From Psychroserpens luteolus (GTDB lineage: Bacteria > Bacteroidota > Bacteroidia > Flavobacteriales > Flavobacteriaceae), in contig NZ_JAHVXI010000008.1 of assembly GCF_021032705.1 (NCBI RefSeq), positions 62,001 through 126,000 of the forward strand: a stretch of DNA of 64,000 nt, given 5' to 3'. Shown here in pieces: positions 8,244 to 15,714 of the stretch; positions within the stretch are counted from its first letter, which is position 1, and each line of letters begins with the position of its first letter. A model generated the notes under the pieces. The model did no database searches, was not told the origin of the DNA, and saw only the letters and a program-made list of their open reading frames with translations. Position numbers and translations under genes: made by a program.

Positions 8244-11200
8244 ATGATTCGTAGTATTGCTGTCATTCTTCTTTTAGTAAGTTGTAATTGCTTTGCTCAA
8301 AGCTCAAAGCAAATATCGTTTCGTGAATTAACTGTAGCCCAAGGTTTATCACAAAATAGCGTTGTTAGTATCGCTCAAGATTCTACAGGTTATATGTGGT
8401 TTGCTACACAAGACGGCCTCAACAAATACGATGGAAGATCTTTTACCTTTTTCAACAAACACTTTGAAGATGTCACCAGACCAACTTATAGCAAGCTAGG
8501 TAAATTATATATTGATAGACGTGATGATCTCTGGATTATTAGCAACTCAGGGATTCTTGAAAAATTTGACAAGAACACTCAACGTTTCAATCCCATACAA
8601 TCCATAAAAAATGTAAGTGTCATTTTTCAGAACACAAAAAAAGAATATTATATCGGTTCCTACGGAAATGGGCTTTTTAAAATTGATTCTGAAACAAACG
8701 ACACACTAAATGTTTTTAAACCTCAATTAAAAGGTCTCAATACATATGATATTATTGAATTAGATGGCGATAGTTATGTCGCTACATCCAAACACATATT
8801 TCAATTAAGTGATAAGTATATAAAGGCAGTAGAGGTTGAAAACAATGAAACAAACTTTAGTTCAATTACAGTTTCAGAAGAGAAAACAATATGGTTAGGC
8901 AGTTTTGAGAATGGATTGTATTATAAATCTCTAAAATCAAATAGATTTGAAAAGTTTAAGCATCCTGATCTGCCTTCAAAATTAAATATTCAAGATTTAC
9001 TTATTGACAACAATAATAATGTATGGATAGCAACTTATGGAGATGGTTTATACATTCTTGAGTATAAAAAAAATAACGTAGCTCATTTTACCGAAAATAA
9101 GAACAATCCATACGCATTGCAATATAATGATGTACTATGCTTATATCAAGATTACACTGGTACAGTGTGGCTAGGAACAGATGGTGCTGGCTTGAGTTAT
9201 TATGACGAACACCTAACAAAATTCAATGTCATTACTAATAAACAAACACCTAAAAACATACCTGTAGATGTCACTAGAGCTATAGTCTACGATACTAATA
9301 AAACGATGTGGTTGGGAACATCAGGAAAAGGTTTAACGTCTATCAATTTAGATGAAAACAACTACAAAAGTTACACCACGCAAAACTCAGCAATTAATAG
9401 CAATCGAATCATGAGCTTGTTGTTTGATGGTGGTGCGTTATGGATTGGTCATCAAGGAAAAGGGTTACAAATATTAGACAACTCTGGTACGTTTAAAACT
9501 ATTGAACCATTGAAGAATGAAACTATCTGGAAAATTTATAAACACAGTAAGAATCAATTTTGGCTATGTACAAGAGATAGTGGTATTATTTTATATGAAA
9601 AAGGCAAAGGTATTATTCATAAATTTTCTACTGATAATTCAGGTTTAACTTCAAATAACATTAGAACCATCGAAAAAGGGAAAGCAAACGATATTTGGAT
9701 TGGAACCGAGAACAATGGACTCTTTTTATTACATGCTCAAACTAAAATAATTGAACCAATCCAAAACATTACAGATAAAATTAAGTCGTTATATTTTAGA
9801 GACTCTATTCTATGGATTGGTACAAATGGAAATGGTATAAAAGAATACAACACTATACGTAAGGACATTAAAACTTATGCTCTTGAATATGGTTTATCTA
9901 ATAATGTTATTTATGCAATCTTACCAGATGAAAACGGAAATTTATGGTTGAGTTCTAACAAAGGAATCACCCGATTTAACCCACAAGACGAGCAAAAGCG
10001 ACGTGCTGAAAATTATTCAGAAAACAGTGGACTACAATCTTTTGAATTTAACACTGGAGCGTATTTTAAAGCTAATGATGGTACACTGTTCTTTGGCGGA
10101 CTAGAAGGCGTTAATTGGTTCTCTCCAAGTGATTTAACTACTAATCAAGTGAAGCCTAAAACTGTTATTTCAAAATTTGAAATATTTAATAAGAAACAAG
10201 AAATGGCATCATCTGAAACATTTCGTCATGATCAAAATACCTTAACCTTTACCTTTGCTAGTTTACACTTTTCTGAGCCATCAAAAAATCTCTATCGCTA
10301 CAAACTTATTAATCATGATGAAGACTGGTCTATACCTAATTACAACAATGTTGCGCATTATACAAATTTGCCTCCCAATACATATACGTTTCTAGTCACA
10401 TCAAGTAATTATGAAGGTGTTTGGAACAAAACGCCTAAAACCTATTCATTTGAGATATTAAAACCTTGGTATAAAACAAACTTAGCTTATAGTATGTATG
10501 TGCTGCTAATTGGTTTAGGGGTTTTTGCCATTTTTAGTTATTTTAAATTTAAGTGGAAATTAGAAACTCAAGTACGCTTAGAACATGCAGAAACTGAACG
10601 TCTCAAACAATTAGATGAATTTAAAACCAAATTATACACCAATATTTCTCATGAGTTTAGAACGCCTTTAACACTTATTTCGGGTCCGATTGACCAACAA
10701 CTATCTAGAAAAGCTTTAGACCCAAAAGATCGTAAAGAACTTAACTTGGTTAAGCAAAATGCAAACAGATTACTTAATCTGGTTAATCAAATGTTAGATC
10801 TTTCACTTATAGATTCAGGTCAATTACGATTACAGGTTGAGAAAGGAAATCTAAATGTCCTTTTAAAACAGATTATTGCTGCTTTTCAATACAAGGCAAA
10901 CAACAAACATATTCATATTAATAGTCGTATCGAAAACCTTACTACAGCATGGTACGATGTTGATTTAATCGAAAAAATAGCATCCAACTTATTATCAAAT
11001 GCCATTAAATATGCACCAGAGCATACAGAAATAATAATAGATGCTAATGCCTTAGACACTTCGTTAGTCTTATCAATAATCAACGTTAACACTAGTATTT
11101 CTAAAAAAGACTTTGAAAAATTATTTCAACGATTCTATCAAGATAATGAGGCTTCTGATGGTGTTGGAGTCGGTTTAGCACTCGTTAAAGAATTAGTTAA

Positions 11201-12119
11201 TTTATCAAAAGGAAATATTACAGCCAATACAGTAGATCAAAATAAAGTGCAATTTACAGTTACACTTCCTATTTCTAAAGATGCCTTTACATCTTCAGAA
11301 ATTAAAACTGAAACTAGAAATCAAATAGCTTTAGATGTATTAGATAACAACATAAATAAAAACCATGATGATCCACTTTTATTAATTGTTGAAGATGATA
11401 AAGACATAAGAGCATTTGTATCTTCAATTTTTAAGAATAGTTATCAAGTTATTGAAGCAGAAAACGGAAAAACTGGAATAGAGATGGCGTTACAACATAT
11501 TCCAGATATCATCATTAGTGATATTATGATGCCAATTCAAGATGGTATTGCGTTATGTAACACTCTAAAATACAATGAACTCACAAGTCATGTACCAATT
11601 ATTTTACTAACAGCCAAGGTTGGTGAAGAGAATGAGATTGAAGGCCTAAAAACTGGAGCTGATGCCTATATTACCAAACCATTTAATAGCGAAAAACTTC
11701 AGCTTAGAGTAAAAAAACTTATAGAAAACAGACAACAACTTCAAAAGCATTTTAGTAAAGATTTCACTATAAATCCTGAGATATCTATTACCTCTACTGA
11801 AGCTGAGTTTCTAAAACGATTAAAATTAGTATTAGATGAAAAAATAACTAATACAGATTTTACTAGTGAAGCATTTTCAGAAGCCATGCATATGAGTAGG
11901 ACACAACTACATAGAAAACTAAAGGCTATTGTTAATATGAGTACATCAGAATTTATTAGAGCACAGCGTTTAAAACTGTCTATAGATCTACTTAAAAAGT
12001 CAGATGCTACCGTTTCCGAAATAGCCTACCAAATAGGTTTTAATACACCTTCATACTTTATTAAGTGCTTTAAAGACACTTATAACTGCACACCCAACGC
12101 GTATTTATCTAAAAAATGA
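8244..12119 (+). CDS. Hybrid two-component system sensor kinase/response regulator (HTCS) with AraC-type output
   Basis: A single 1291-residue protein carries a whole signalling pathway. A signal peptide (ends FAQ) is followed by a periplasmic two-component-regulator beta-propeller (about 20-640, many IW(I/L)GT strands), a Y_Y_Y domain (about 657-742) and one membrane helix (about 748-770). The cytoplasmic part has a HisKA domain with HEFRTPLTLI (His803), a HATPase domain with N-box NLLSNAIKYAPE and GVGVGLAL, a receiver with phospho-acceptor Asp1093, and a C-terminal AraC helix-turn-helix (about 1190-1291). HTCS proteins normally sense a ligand and switch on a nearby locus; here the co-directional secreted genes at 12493-17766 are the obvious candidates. 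The ATG at 8244 is preferred over an in-frame TTG one codon earlier. Confidence 0.93.
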   Translation: MIRSIAVILLLVSCNCFAQSSKQISFRELTVAQGLSQNSVVSIAQDSTGYMWFATQDGLNKYDGRSFTFFNKHFEDVTRPTYSKLGKLYIDRRDDLWIISNSGILEKFDKNTQRFNPIQSIKNVSVIFQNTKKEYYIGSYGNGLFKIDSETNDTLNVFKPQLKGLNTYDIIELDGDSYVATSKHIFQLSDKYIKAVEVENNETNFSSITVSEEKTIWLGSFENGLYYKSLKSNRFEKFKHPDLPSKLNIQDLLIDNNNNVWIATYGDGLYILEYKKNNVAHFTENKNNPYALQYNDVLCLYQDYTGTVWLGTDGAGLSYYDEHLTKFNVITNKQTPKNIPVDVTRAIVYDTNKTMWLGTSGKGLTSINLDENNYKSYTTQNSAINSNRIMSLLFDGGALWIGHQGKGLQILDNSGTFKTIEPLKNETIWKIYKHSKNQFWLCTRDSGIILYEKGKGIIHKFSTDNSGLTSNNIRTIEKGKANDIWIGTENNGLFLLHAQTKIIEPIQNITDKIKSLYFRDSILWIGTNGNGIKEYNTIRKDIKTYALEYGLSNNVIYAILPDENGNLWLSSNKGITRFNPQDEQKRRAENYSENSGLQSFEFNTGAYFKANDGTLFFGGLEGVNWFSPSDLTTNQVKPKTVISKFEIFNKKQEMASSETFRHDQNTLTFTFASLHFSEPSKNLYRYKLINHDEDWSIPNYNNVAHYTNLPPNTYTFLVTSSNYEGVWNKTPKTYSFEILKPWYKTNLAYSMYVLLIGLGVFAIFSYFKFKWKLETQVRLEHAETERLKQLDEFKTKLYTNISHEFRTPLTLISGPIDQQLSRKALDPKDRKELNLVKQNANRLLNLVNQMLDLSLIDSGQLRLQVEKGNLNVLLKQIIAAFQYKANNKHIHINSRIENLTTAWYDVDLIEKIASNLLSNAIKYAPEHTEIIIDANALDTSLVLSIINVNTSISKKDFEKLFQRFYQDNEASDGVGVGLALVKELVNLSKGNITANTVDQNKVQFTVTLPISKDAFTSSEIKTETRNQIALDVLDNNINKNHDDPLLLIVEDDKDIRAFVSSIFKNSYQVIEAENGKTGIEMALQHIPDIIISDIMMPIQDGIALCNTLKYNELTSHVPIILLTAKVGEENEIEGLKTGADAYITKPFNSEKLQLRVKKLIENRQQLQKHFSKDFTINPEISITSTEAEFLKRLKLVLDEKITNTDFTSEAFSEAMHMSRTQLHRKLKAIVNMSTSEFIRAQRLKLSIDLLKKSDATVSEIAYQIGFNTPSYFIKCFKDTYNCTPNAYLSKK

Positions 12120-12121
12120 AA

Positions 12122-12160
12122 TGTGTTTTAAATTATTGATTTTCAATAGTTTAAAACACA
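12122..12160. terminator. Palindromic terminator-like hairpin after the HTCS gene
   Basis: The hairpin starts 2 nt after the HTCS stop codon. Its outer arms TGTGTTTTAAA (12122-12132) and TTTAAAACACA (12150-12160) are perfectly complementary. An inner stem TATTGA/TCAATA continues the pairing after one unpaired base on each side. There is no long T-run afterwards, so efficiency is uncertain. Confidence 0.6.
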
Positions 12161-12177
12161 ATTTAAATACATGTTAC

Positions 12178-12202
12178 ATATGTTTCATACTTTGAAACAT
12201 AT
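12178..12202. promoter_or_regulatory. Perfect inverted repeat, candidate regulatory dyad between the HTCS gene and the secreted operon
   Basis: ATATGTTTCA (12178-12187) and TGAAACATAT (12193-12202) form a perfect 10-nt inverted repeat around TACTT. It lies after the HTCS terminator and about 70 nt before the small ORF at 12271. A CTCCCTCCT 9-mer follows at 12209-12217, also present at 282-290 before another secreted-protein start. It could be an operator, although AraC-type HTCS outputs more often bind direct repeats; a second weak terminator is the alternative. Confidence 0.35.
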
Positions 12203-12270
12203 CTTCCACTCCCTCCTGTGTCTTCATTATAATTTTACATCAATAAAGAATTCAATAGCTAAAGTTTAAG

Positions 12271-12408
12271 ATGGATAACAATCCAAAAGAAAAAGAAGAT
12301 GAAAAGATATACCTAAGTATCGATCATCTAAAAAAAGGGACTTATAAACTCAATATCCTTTTGAAAAATGAGATTATCAAAACAATAAAATTTTATAAAC
12401 AATATTAA
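12271..12408 (+). CDS. Small hypothetical ORF (45 aa), possible leader peptide or sorting-tail remnant
   Basis: The ORF runs from ATG 12271 to TAA 12406-12408 and encodes 45 residues beginning MDNNPKEKEDEK. The second half (a leucine, then KKGTYKLNILL and a KTIKF strand) has the rhythm of a T9SS type A C-terminal tail (L..G.Y.v.i, then basic end), yet there is no signal peptide or passenger domain. It lies between the HTCS gene and the secreted operon and is followed by a strong hairpin. It may be a leader ORF, a gene fragment, or a short protein of unknown role. There is no homology evidence. Confidence 0.4.
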   Translation: MDNNPKEKEDEKIYLSIDHLKKGTYKLNILLKNEIIKTIKFYKQY

Positions 12409-12429
12409 AGACGCTATTAATCAATTGAG

Positions 12430-12474
12430 AAAAGGGAGTAACAAAAAAACGTAGCGTAAACGTTATTCCCTTTT
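12430..12474 (+). terminator. Rho-independent-type hairpin 18 nt before the secreted operon
   Basis: Arms AAAAGGGAGTAAC (12430-12442) and GTTATTCCCTTTT (12462-12474) pair with one wobble, and the T-run continues to about 12480. It ends only 18 nt before the ATG at 12493. It could terminate the small-ORF transcript, or be a leader attenuator through which the downstream operon is read. No promoter box is visible between it and the ATG. Confidence 0.6.
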
Positions 12475-12492
12475 TTATTTAAAATTCAAATC

Positions 12493-13470
12493 ATGAAAGT
12501 AAAATTAACACTACTTATTTTATGCTTAACCTATTTAAGTTATGCTCAAAATGGAATCAATTACAAAGCTCTTATCAAAGATGATAACGGAAATGCTATA
12601 GTTAATCAATCTGTAAGCATTCAGCTATCTATTCAAGAAAATTCAGATACGATTTATCAAGAAACTCATGTTGAAACAACAAGCAACAACGGATTTATAG
12701 TCTTAAATATTGGAGAAGGCACCTCATCATTGGGAAACTTCTCTAATATAGACTGGAGTAGCAATCCGCATTTTTTGAAAGTAGAAATTGATACTGGAAA
12801 CGGATTAGTAGACATGGGGTCGTCACAATTCAAAACAGTGCCTTATGCGCTTAGTTCTGCTGATTCTTCCTGGGAAAAATCTGGAAATGATATTTATCGA
12901 GATTCAGGAAATATAGCTGTAGGAAGCTCTAGTGCTGAACAAAAACTAGATGTTAATGGTAAAATTAAAATTGCCGATGACAACACAGCTCCAACAGAAG
13001 GCACCATGCGCTACAATAGTGTAACTAAAAATTTTGAGGGTTATGATGGTACTAAATGGGTCATTCTTAATAATAACCCCTCATTTAATGTAACCACAAT
13101 TACTGCACCAGATAATGATACTCCAAACTATACTGATTTCATATTTATCTCTGGTAGTCGCATCTCATTTTCTATTGACTTTAGTGCTCCTATGAATATA
13201 TCTTCTGCAGTGATTGGCAGTTCAATACTTATTGGAGATGATGGTACTGGCACTGGAACTATGAATTGGTCTAATGGTGATACTCGATTGACCATTACAA
13301 CTGATCAAAGTTATTTTGACCTTTCTGAAAATTGCTTTAGTGGTGTACCTGTAATTCTAAAAGGGAATGGTATCAATCAACTTCTTGATGCTAATAATCT
13401 TACCATTGATGGCGATGATGATGGCATTGCTGGTGGTGATTTCATTGTCATTTTTGTGACGATTTGCTAG
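12493..13470 (+). CDS. Secreted protein with GINYKALIKD-type N-terminal module and SbsA-like Ig domain
   Basis: The 325-residue product has a signal peptide ending YAQ (about 18-19). An N-terminal beta module of about 110 residues opens with NGINYKALIKD and ends TVPYALSS. The same module starts the 15715 product, so the two are partial paralogues. A short collagen/tail-fibre-like linker follows (KLDVNGKIKIAD). The C-terminal ~110 residues include IDFSAPMNISSAV, the signature of SbsA-type bacterial Ig-like domains. There is no T9SS tail and no catalytic motif. It is the first gene of a tightly spaced co-directional set (12493-17766). The role is probably structural or adhesive at the surface. 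Confidence 0.7.
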   Translation: MKVKLTLLILCLTYLSYAQNGINYKALIKDDNGNAIVNQSVSIQLSIQENSDTIYQETHVETTSNNGFIVLNIGEGTSSLGNFSNIDWSSNPHFLKVEIDTGNGLVDMGSSQFKTVPYALSSADSSWEKSGNDIYRDSGNIAVGSSSAEQKLDVNGKIKIADDNTAPTEGTMRYNSVTKNFEGYDGTKWVILNNNPSFNVTTITAPDNDTPNYTDFIFISGSRISFSIDFSAPMNISSAVIGSSILIGDDGTGTGTMNWSNGDTRLTITTDQSYFDLSENCFSGVPVILKGNGINQLLDANNLTIDGDDDGIAGGDFIVIFVTIC

Positions 13471-13502
13471 ATCGAATTTCAATTATCTAAACGTACAAAC
13501 AA

Positions 13503-14483
13503 ATGAAAAATAGAATATTTTACAACTGTATGTTACTTGTATTAAGCAGTATCTACATAAATGCGCAAACTATTGAAAAATTCAGTATTGATAATGGAGG
13601 TGCTTCAGTAAGTTCTGGAGACATACAAATACTATATACTATTGGTGAAACTAGCATACAAGAGTTAAGTGCTTCAGGTGTTAGTATTTCCGAAGGCTTT
13701 ATCAATGCAGATTTCAGAATTCTCATAGACCCAATTGTATTATTACAAGGGCCTTCATTAAATCCAATAACTAATGGATTAATGAATGATACGCTCAGGG
13801 AAAATGACTTATTACCAACAACAAGTCCGTATGAAGATAATGCCACTTGCAATGCCGCTGTATTTAATACTACAGGTACCAATGCTATAGTAGATTGGAT
13901 ATGGCTAGAATTAAGAGCCGCTAATGACAATCAACGTCTTATTAATGCGCGCTCTGCTTTAGTACAACGCGATGGTGATGTTGTTGATTTTGACGGTACA
14001 TCATCTGTAATTATGCAAGCGGCTCCAACAAATTACTATGTTGTTATAAAACACAGAAACCATCTAGGTGCCATGAGTTCTGCTACAATCAATTTATCAG
14101 AAAGCACTACAACCATTATAGATTTTACAACCAGTAGTTTTTTAACTTTTGGAAATAACGCTCAGACTATTTTAAATTCGGGTGATACAGCACTTTGGGC
14201 TGGAGATACTAATACTGATGATAGTATCATATTTTCTGGAAGTAATAATGATGTTAATGCCATTAAAGATTATATCCTAGCAGACCCAAGTAATATTCTA
14301 AATTTTATCACATATGCGTCTTCTGGATATCTCCTTCAGGATATTGATTTAAATAGCGTTGCGCGCTTTTCTGGATCTCCAAATGATAGTAATATTATCA
14401 AAGATAATATTCTTAATCATCCAGCAAATTTCTTAAGCCTACCAACATTTACAATAAGTACAACCGTTCCGCCAAAAAATTAG
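13503..14483 (+). CDS. Secreted protein of the Bacteroidota 'HRNHL' family
   Basis: The 326-residue product has a signal peptide ending INAQ (about 19-22) and a short beta segment with YTIGE...SEGF. A conserved module follows, with LQGP, a VDWIWLELR strand, ALVQRDGDVVDFDG and VVIKHRNHLG. I recognise this module from many Bacteroidota secreted proteins, where it often sits before sorting domains and has no assigned biochemical role. The end has paired D-x-N-x-D segments (GDTNTDDSI, DLNSVARFSG) that look dockerin-like. No T9SS tail is visible. The gene lies 32 nt after its upstream neighbour and 5 nt before the next. Confidence 0.7.
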   Translation: MKNRIFYNCMLLVLSSIYINAQTIEKFSIDNGGASVSSGDIQILYTIGETSIQELSASGVSISEGFINADFRILIDPIVLLQGPSLNPITNGLMNDTLRENDLLPTTSPYEDNATCNAAVFNTTGTNAIVDWIWLELRAANDNQRLINARSALVQRDGDVVDFDGTSSVIMQAAPTNYYVVIKHRNHLGAMSSATINLSESTTTIIDFTTSSFLTFGNNAQTILNSGDTALWAGDTNTDDSIIFSGSNNDVNAIKDYILADPSNILNFITYASSGYLLQDIDLNSVARFSGSPNDSNIIKDNILNHPANFLSLPTFTISTTVPPKN

Positions 14484-14488
14484 AAACC

Positions 14489-15283
14489 ATGAAAAACTTT
14501 TACACAATAGTATTTACTATCGCTTTTACATTCTCTGGACTATCACAAGGGTATCAATTTGGAATTCAACATAATTCTGGCTACAATTTTTCTATTGTTG
14601 CGATACCAGATTTTGACGCAACAGATACCGATGTTTCCGATATCGGATTTACACTTATGCTACCAGCAGGCGATACCGATATTATAAATATTTCACAATT
14701 TAATGGTCGTCCATGGGCGGCCAATCAATTTACTGCTGCACAATTATCTGGAGCAGGATTTGGTGATGGTACGCGTGATGCTTTTGTTATTAATTTGCCT
14801 CCAGGGCAGAGCATTGTATCTCATACAACAGGTACACCATTTGTAATTTTTACATTCGATATTAGCAATTCTCCAACTCAAGGTTTTATAGAGTTATTGC
14901 CAAACTCAGATCCTATTGCAATGGGTCTTGGTGGAGCTCTAGATAGTTTTTTTAATTCAAATATTGATAATACAAATACACAAGATTATTTTTCTGGAAT
15001 AGCTTCAGGTCAAGGAAGTTTTATGTTTGAAACTTTAGACATTGATGACATTGAACTTGAAAATTATAGCATTGCTGTATATCCAAATCCAGCTCTAGAT
15101 ATGCTTCATGTATCAACGCCTCTCGAAGTTCAGAAACTCATACTTTATGACATCTTAGGAAAACAAATCATGTCACTAAAAGACTCTAAATCCATGATAG
15201 TTGAACACTTACGCTCTGGTGCCTATTTCTTGAAAATTGAAACTGAAACAACTACCATCACCAAAAAAATTATTAAAAAATAA
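14489..15283 (+). CDS. Secreted protein with T9SS type A sorting domain
   Basis: The 264-residue product has a signal peptide (ends LSQG, about 17-20) and a beta-rich body of about 165 residues that I cannot assign. The C-terminal domain reads YPNPALDMLHV...LYDILGKQI...LRSGAYFLKIET and ends KKIIKK, the classic type A tail recognised by the type IX secretion system. It is the only clear T9SS-sorted member of the 12493-17766 set and may anchor or co-export with its neighbours, which is an inference from position alone. Confidence 0.8.
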   Translation: MKNFYTIVFTIAFTFSGLSQGYQFGIQHNSGYNFSIVAIPDFDATDTDVSDIGFTLMLPAGDTDIINISQFNGRPWAANQFTAAQLSGAGFGDGTRDAFVINLPPGQSIVSHTTGTPFVIFTFDISNSPTQGFIELLPNSDPIAMGLGGALDSFFNSNIDNTNTQDYFSGIASGQGSFMFETLDIDDIELENYSIAVYPNPALDMLHVSTPLEVQKLILYDILGKQIMSLKDSKSMIVEHLRSGAYFLKIETETTTITKKIIKK

Positions 15284-15288
15284 AATAT

Positions 15289-15702
15289 ATGAAAACTTAC
15301 AAACAACTCAGCATTCTATTAGTCATACTATCGTTCTTTGGATGTAGTAATGATGATGACAACAATGGGAATGGTAATCAACCAACAAATCGTGAATTAT
15401 TAACCTCTGGAAAATGGTATAATGAATCTGTAACTCCTGGTAGTTACAATGATTGCGAAAAAACAGGTTATATCCAATTTTCTGATAATGGCACTTTTAC
15501 GATAGAATCTTTTGACCTAAATGCTGGTAATTGCGAATCATTTGGCATCGAAACAGGAACATTCACACTTTCTAATGATATCAACATTAGCGTATTGTTT
15601 GAGGGTGAAACCATTACAGCAGTAATTGTTACAATTACCGAAAATTCACTCACTATTACTACAGATGAAGAAACAATAATTTTTGATAAAACAGAAGGAT
15701 AA
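15289..15702 (+). CDS. Lipocalin-like lipoprotein
   Basis: The 137-residue product has a lipoprotein signal with Cys19 in FFGCSNDDD, followed by a flexible DDNNGNGN linker. The rest resembles Bacteroidota lipocalin-like domains: SGKWYNES, a CEKTGYIQFSDNGTF strand, a TFTLSND turn and a final EETIIFDKTE strand. Such small barrels are usually surface or periplasmic binding proteins with no known ligand. The gene lies 5 nt after the 14489 gene and 12 nt before 15715, consistent with an operon. Confidence 0.75.
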   Translation: MKTYKQLSILLVILSFFGCSNDDDNNGNGNQPTNRELLTSGKWYNESVTPGSYNDCEKTGYIQFSDNGTFTIESFDLNAGNCESFGIETGTFTLSNDINISVLFEGETITAVIVTITENSLTITTDEETIIFDKTEG

Positions 15703-15714
15703 AACCCTAATATT

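Noticed and set aside
13553-13930. 125-codon open frame on the minus strand inside the 13503 gene
   Set aside because: It lies fully inside a well-supported secreted-protein gene, and its translation has no recognisable domain; it is a shadow frame.
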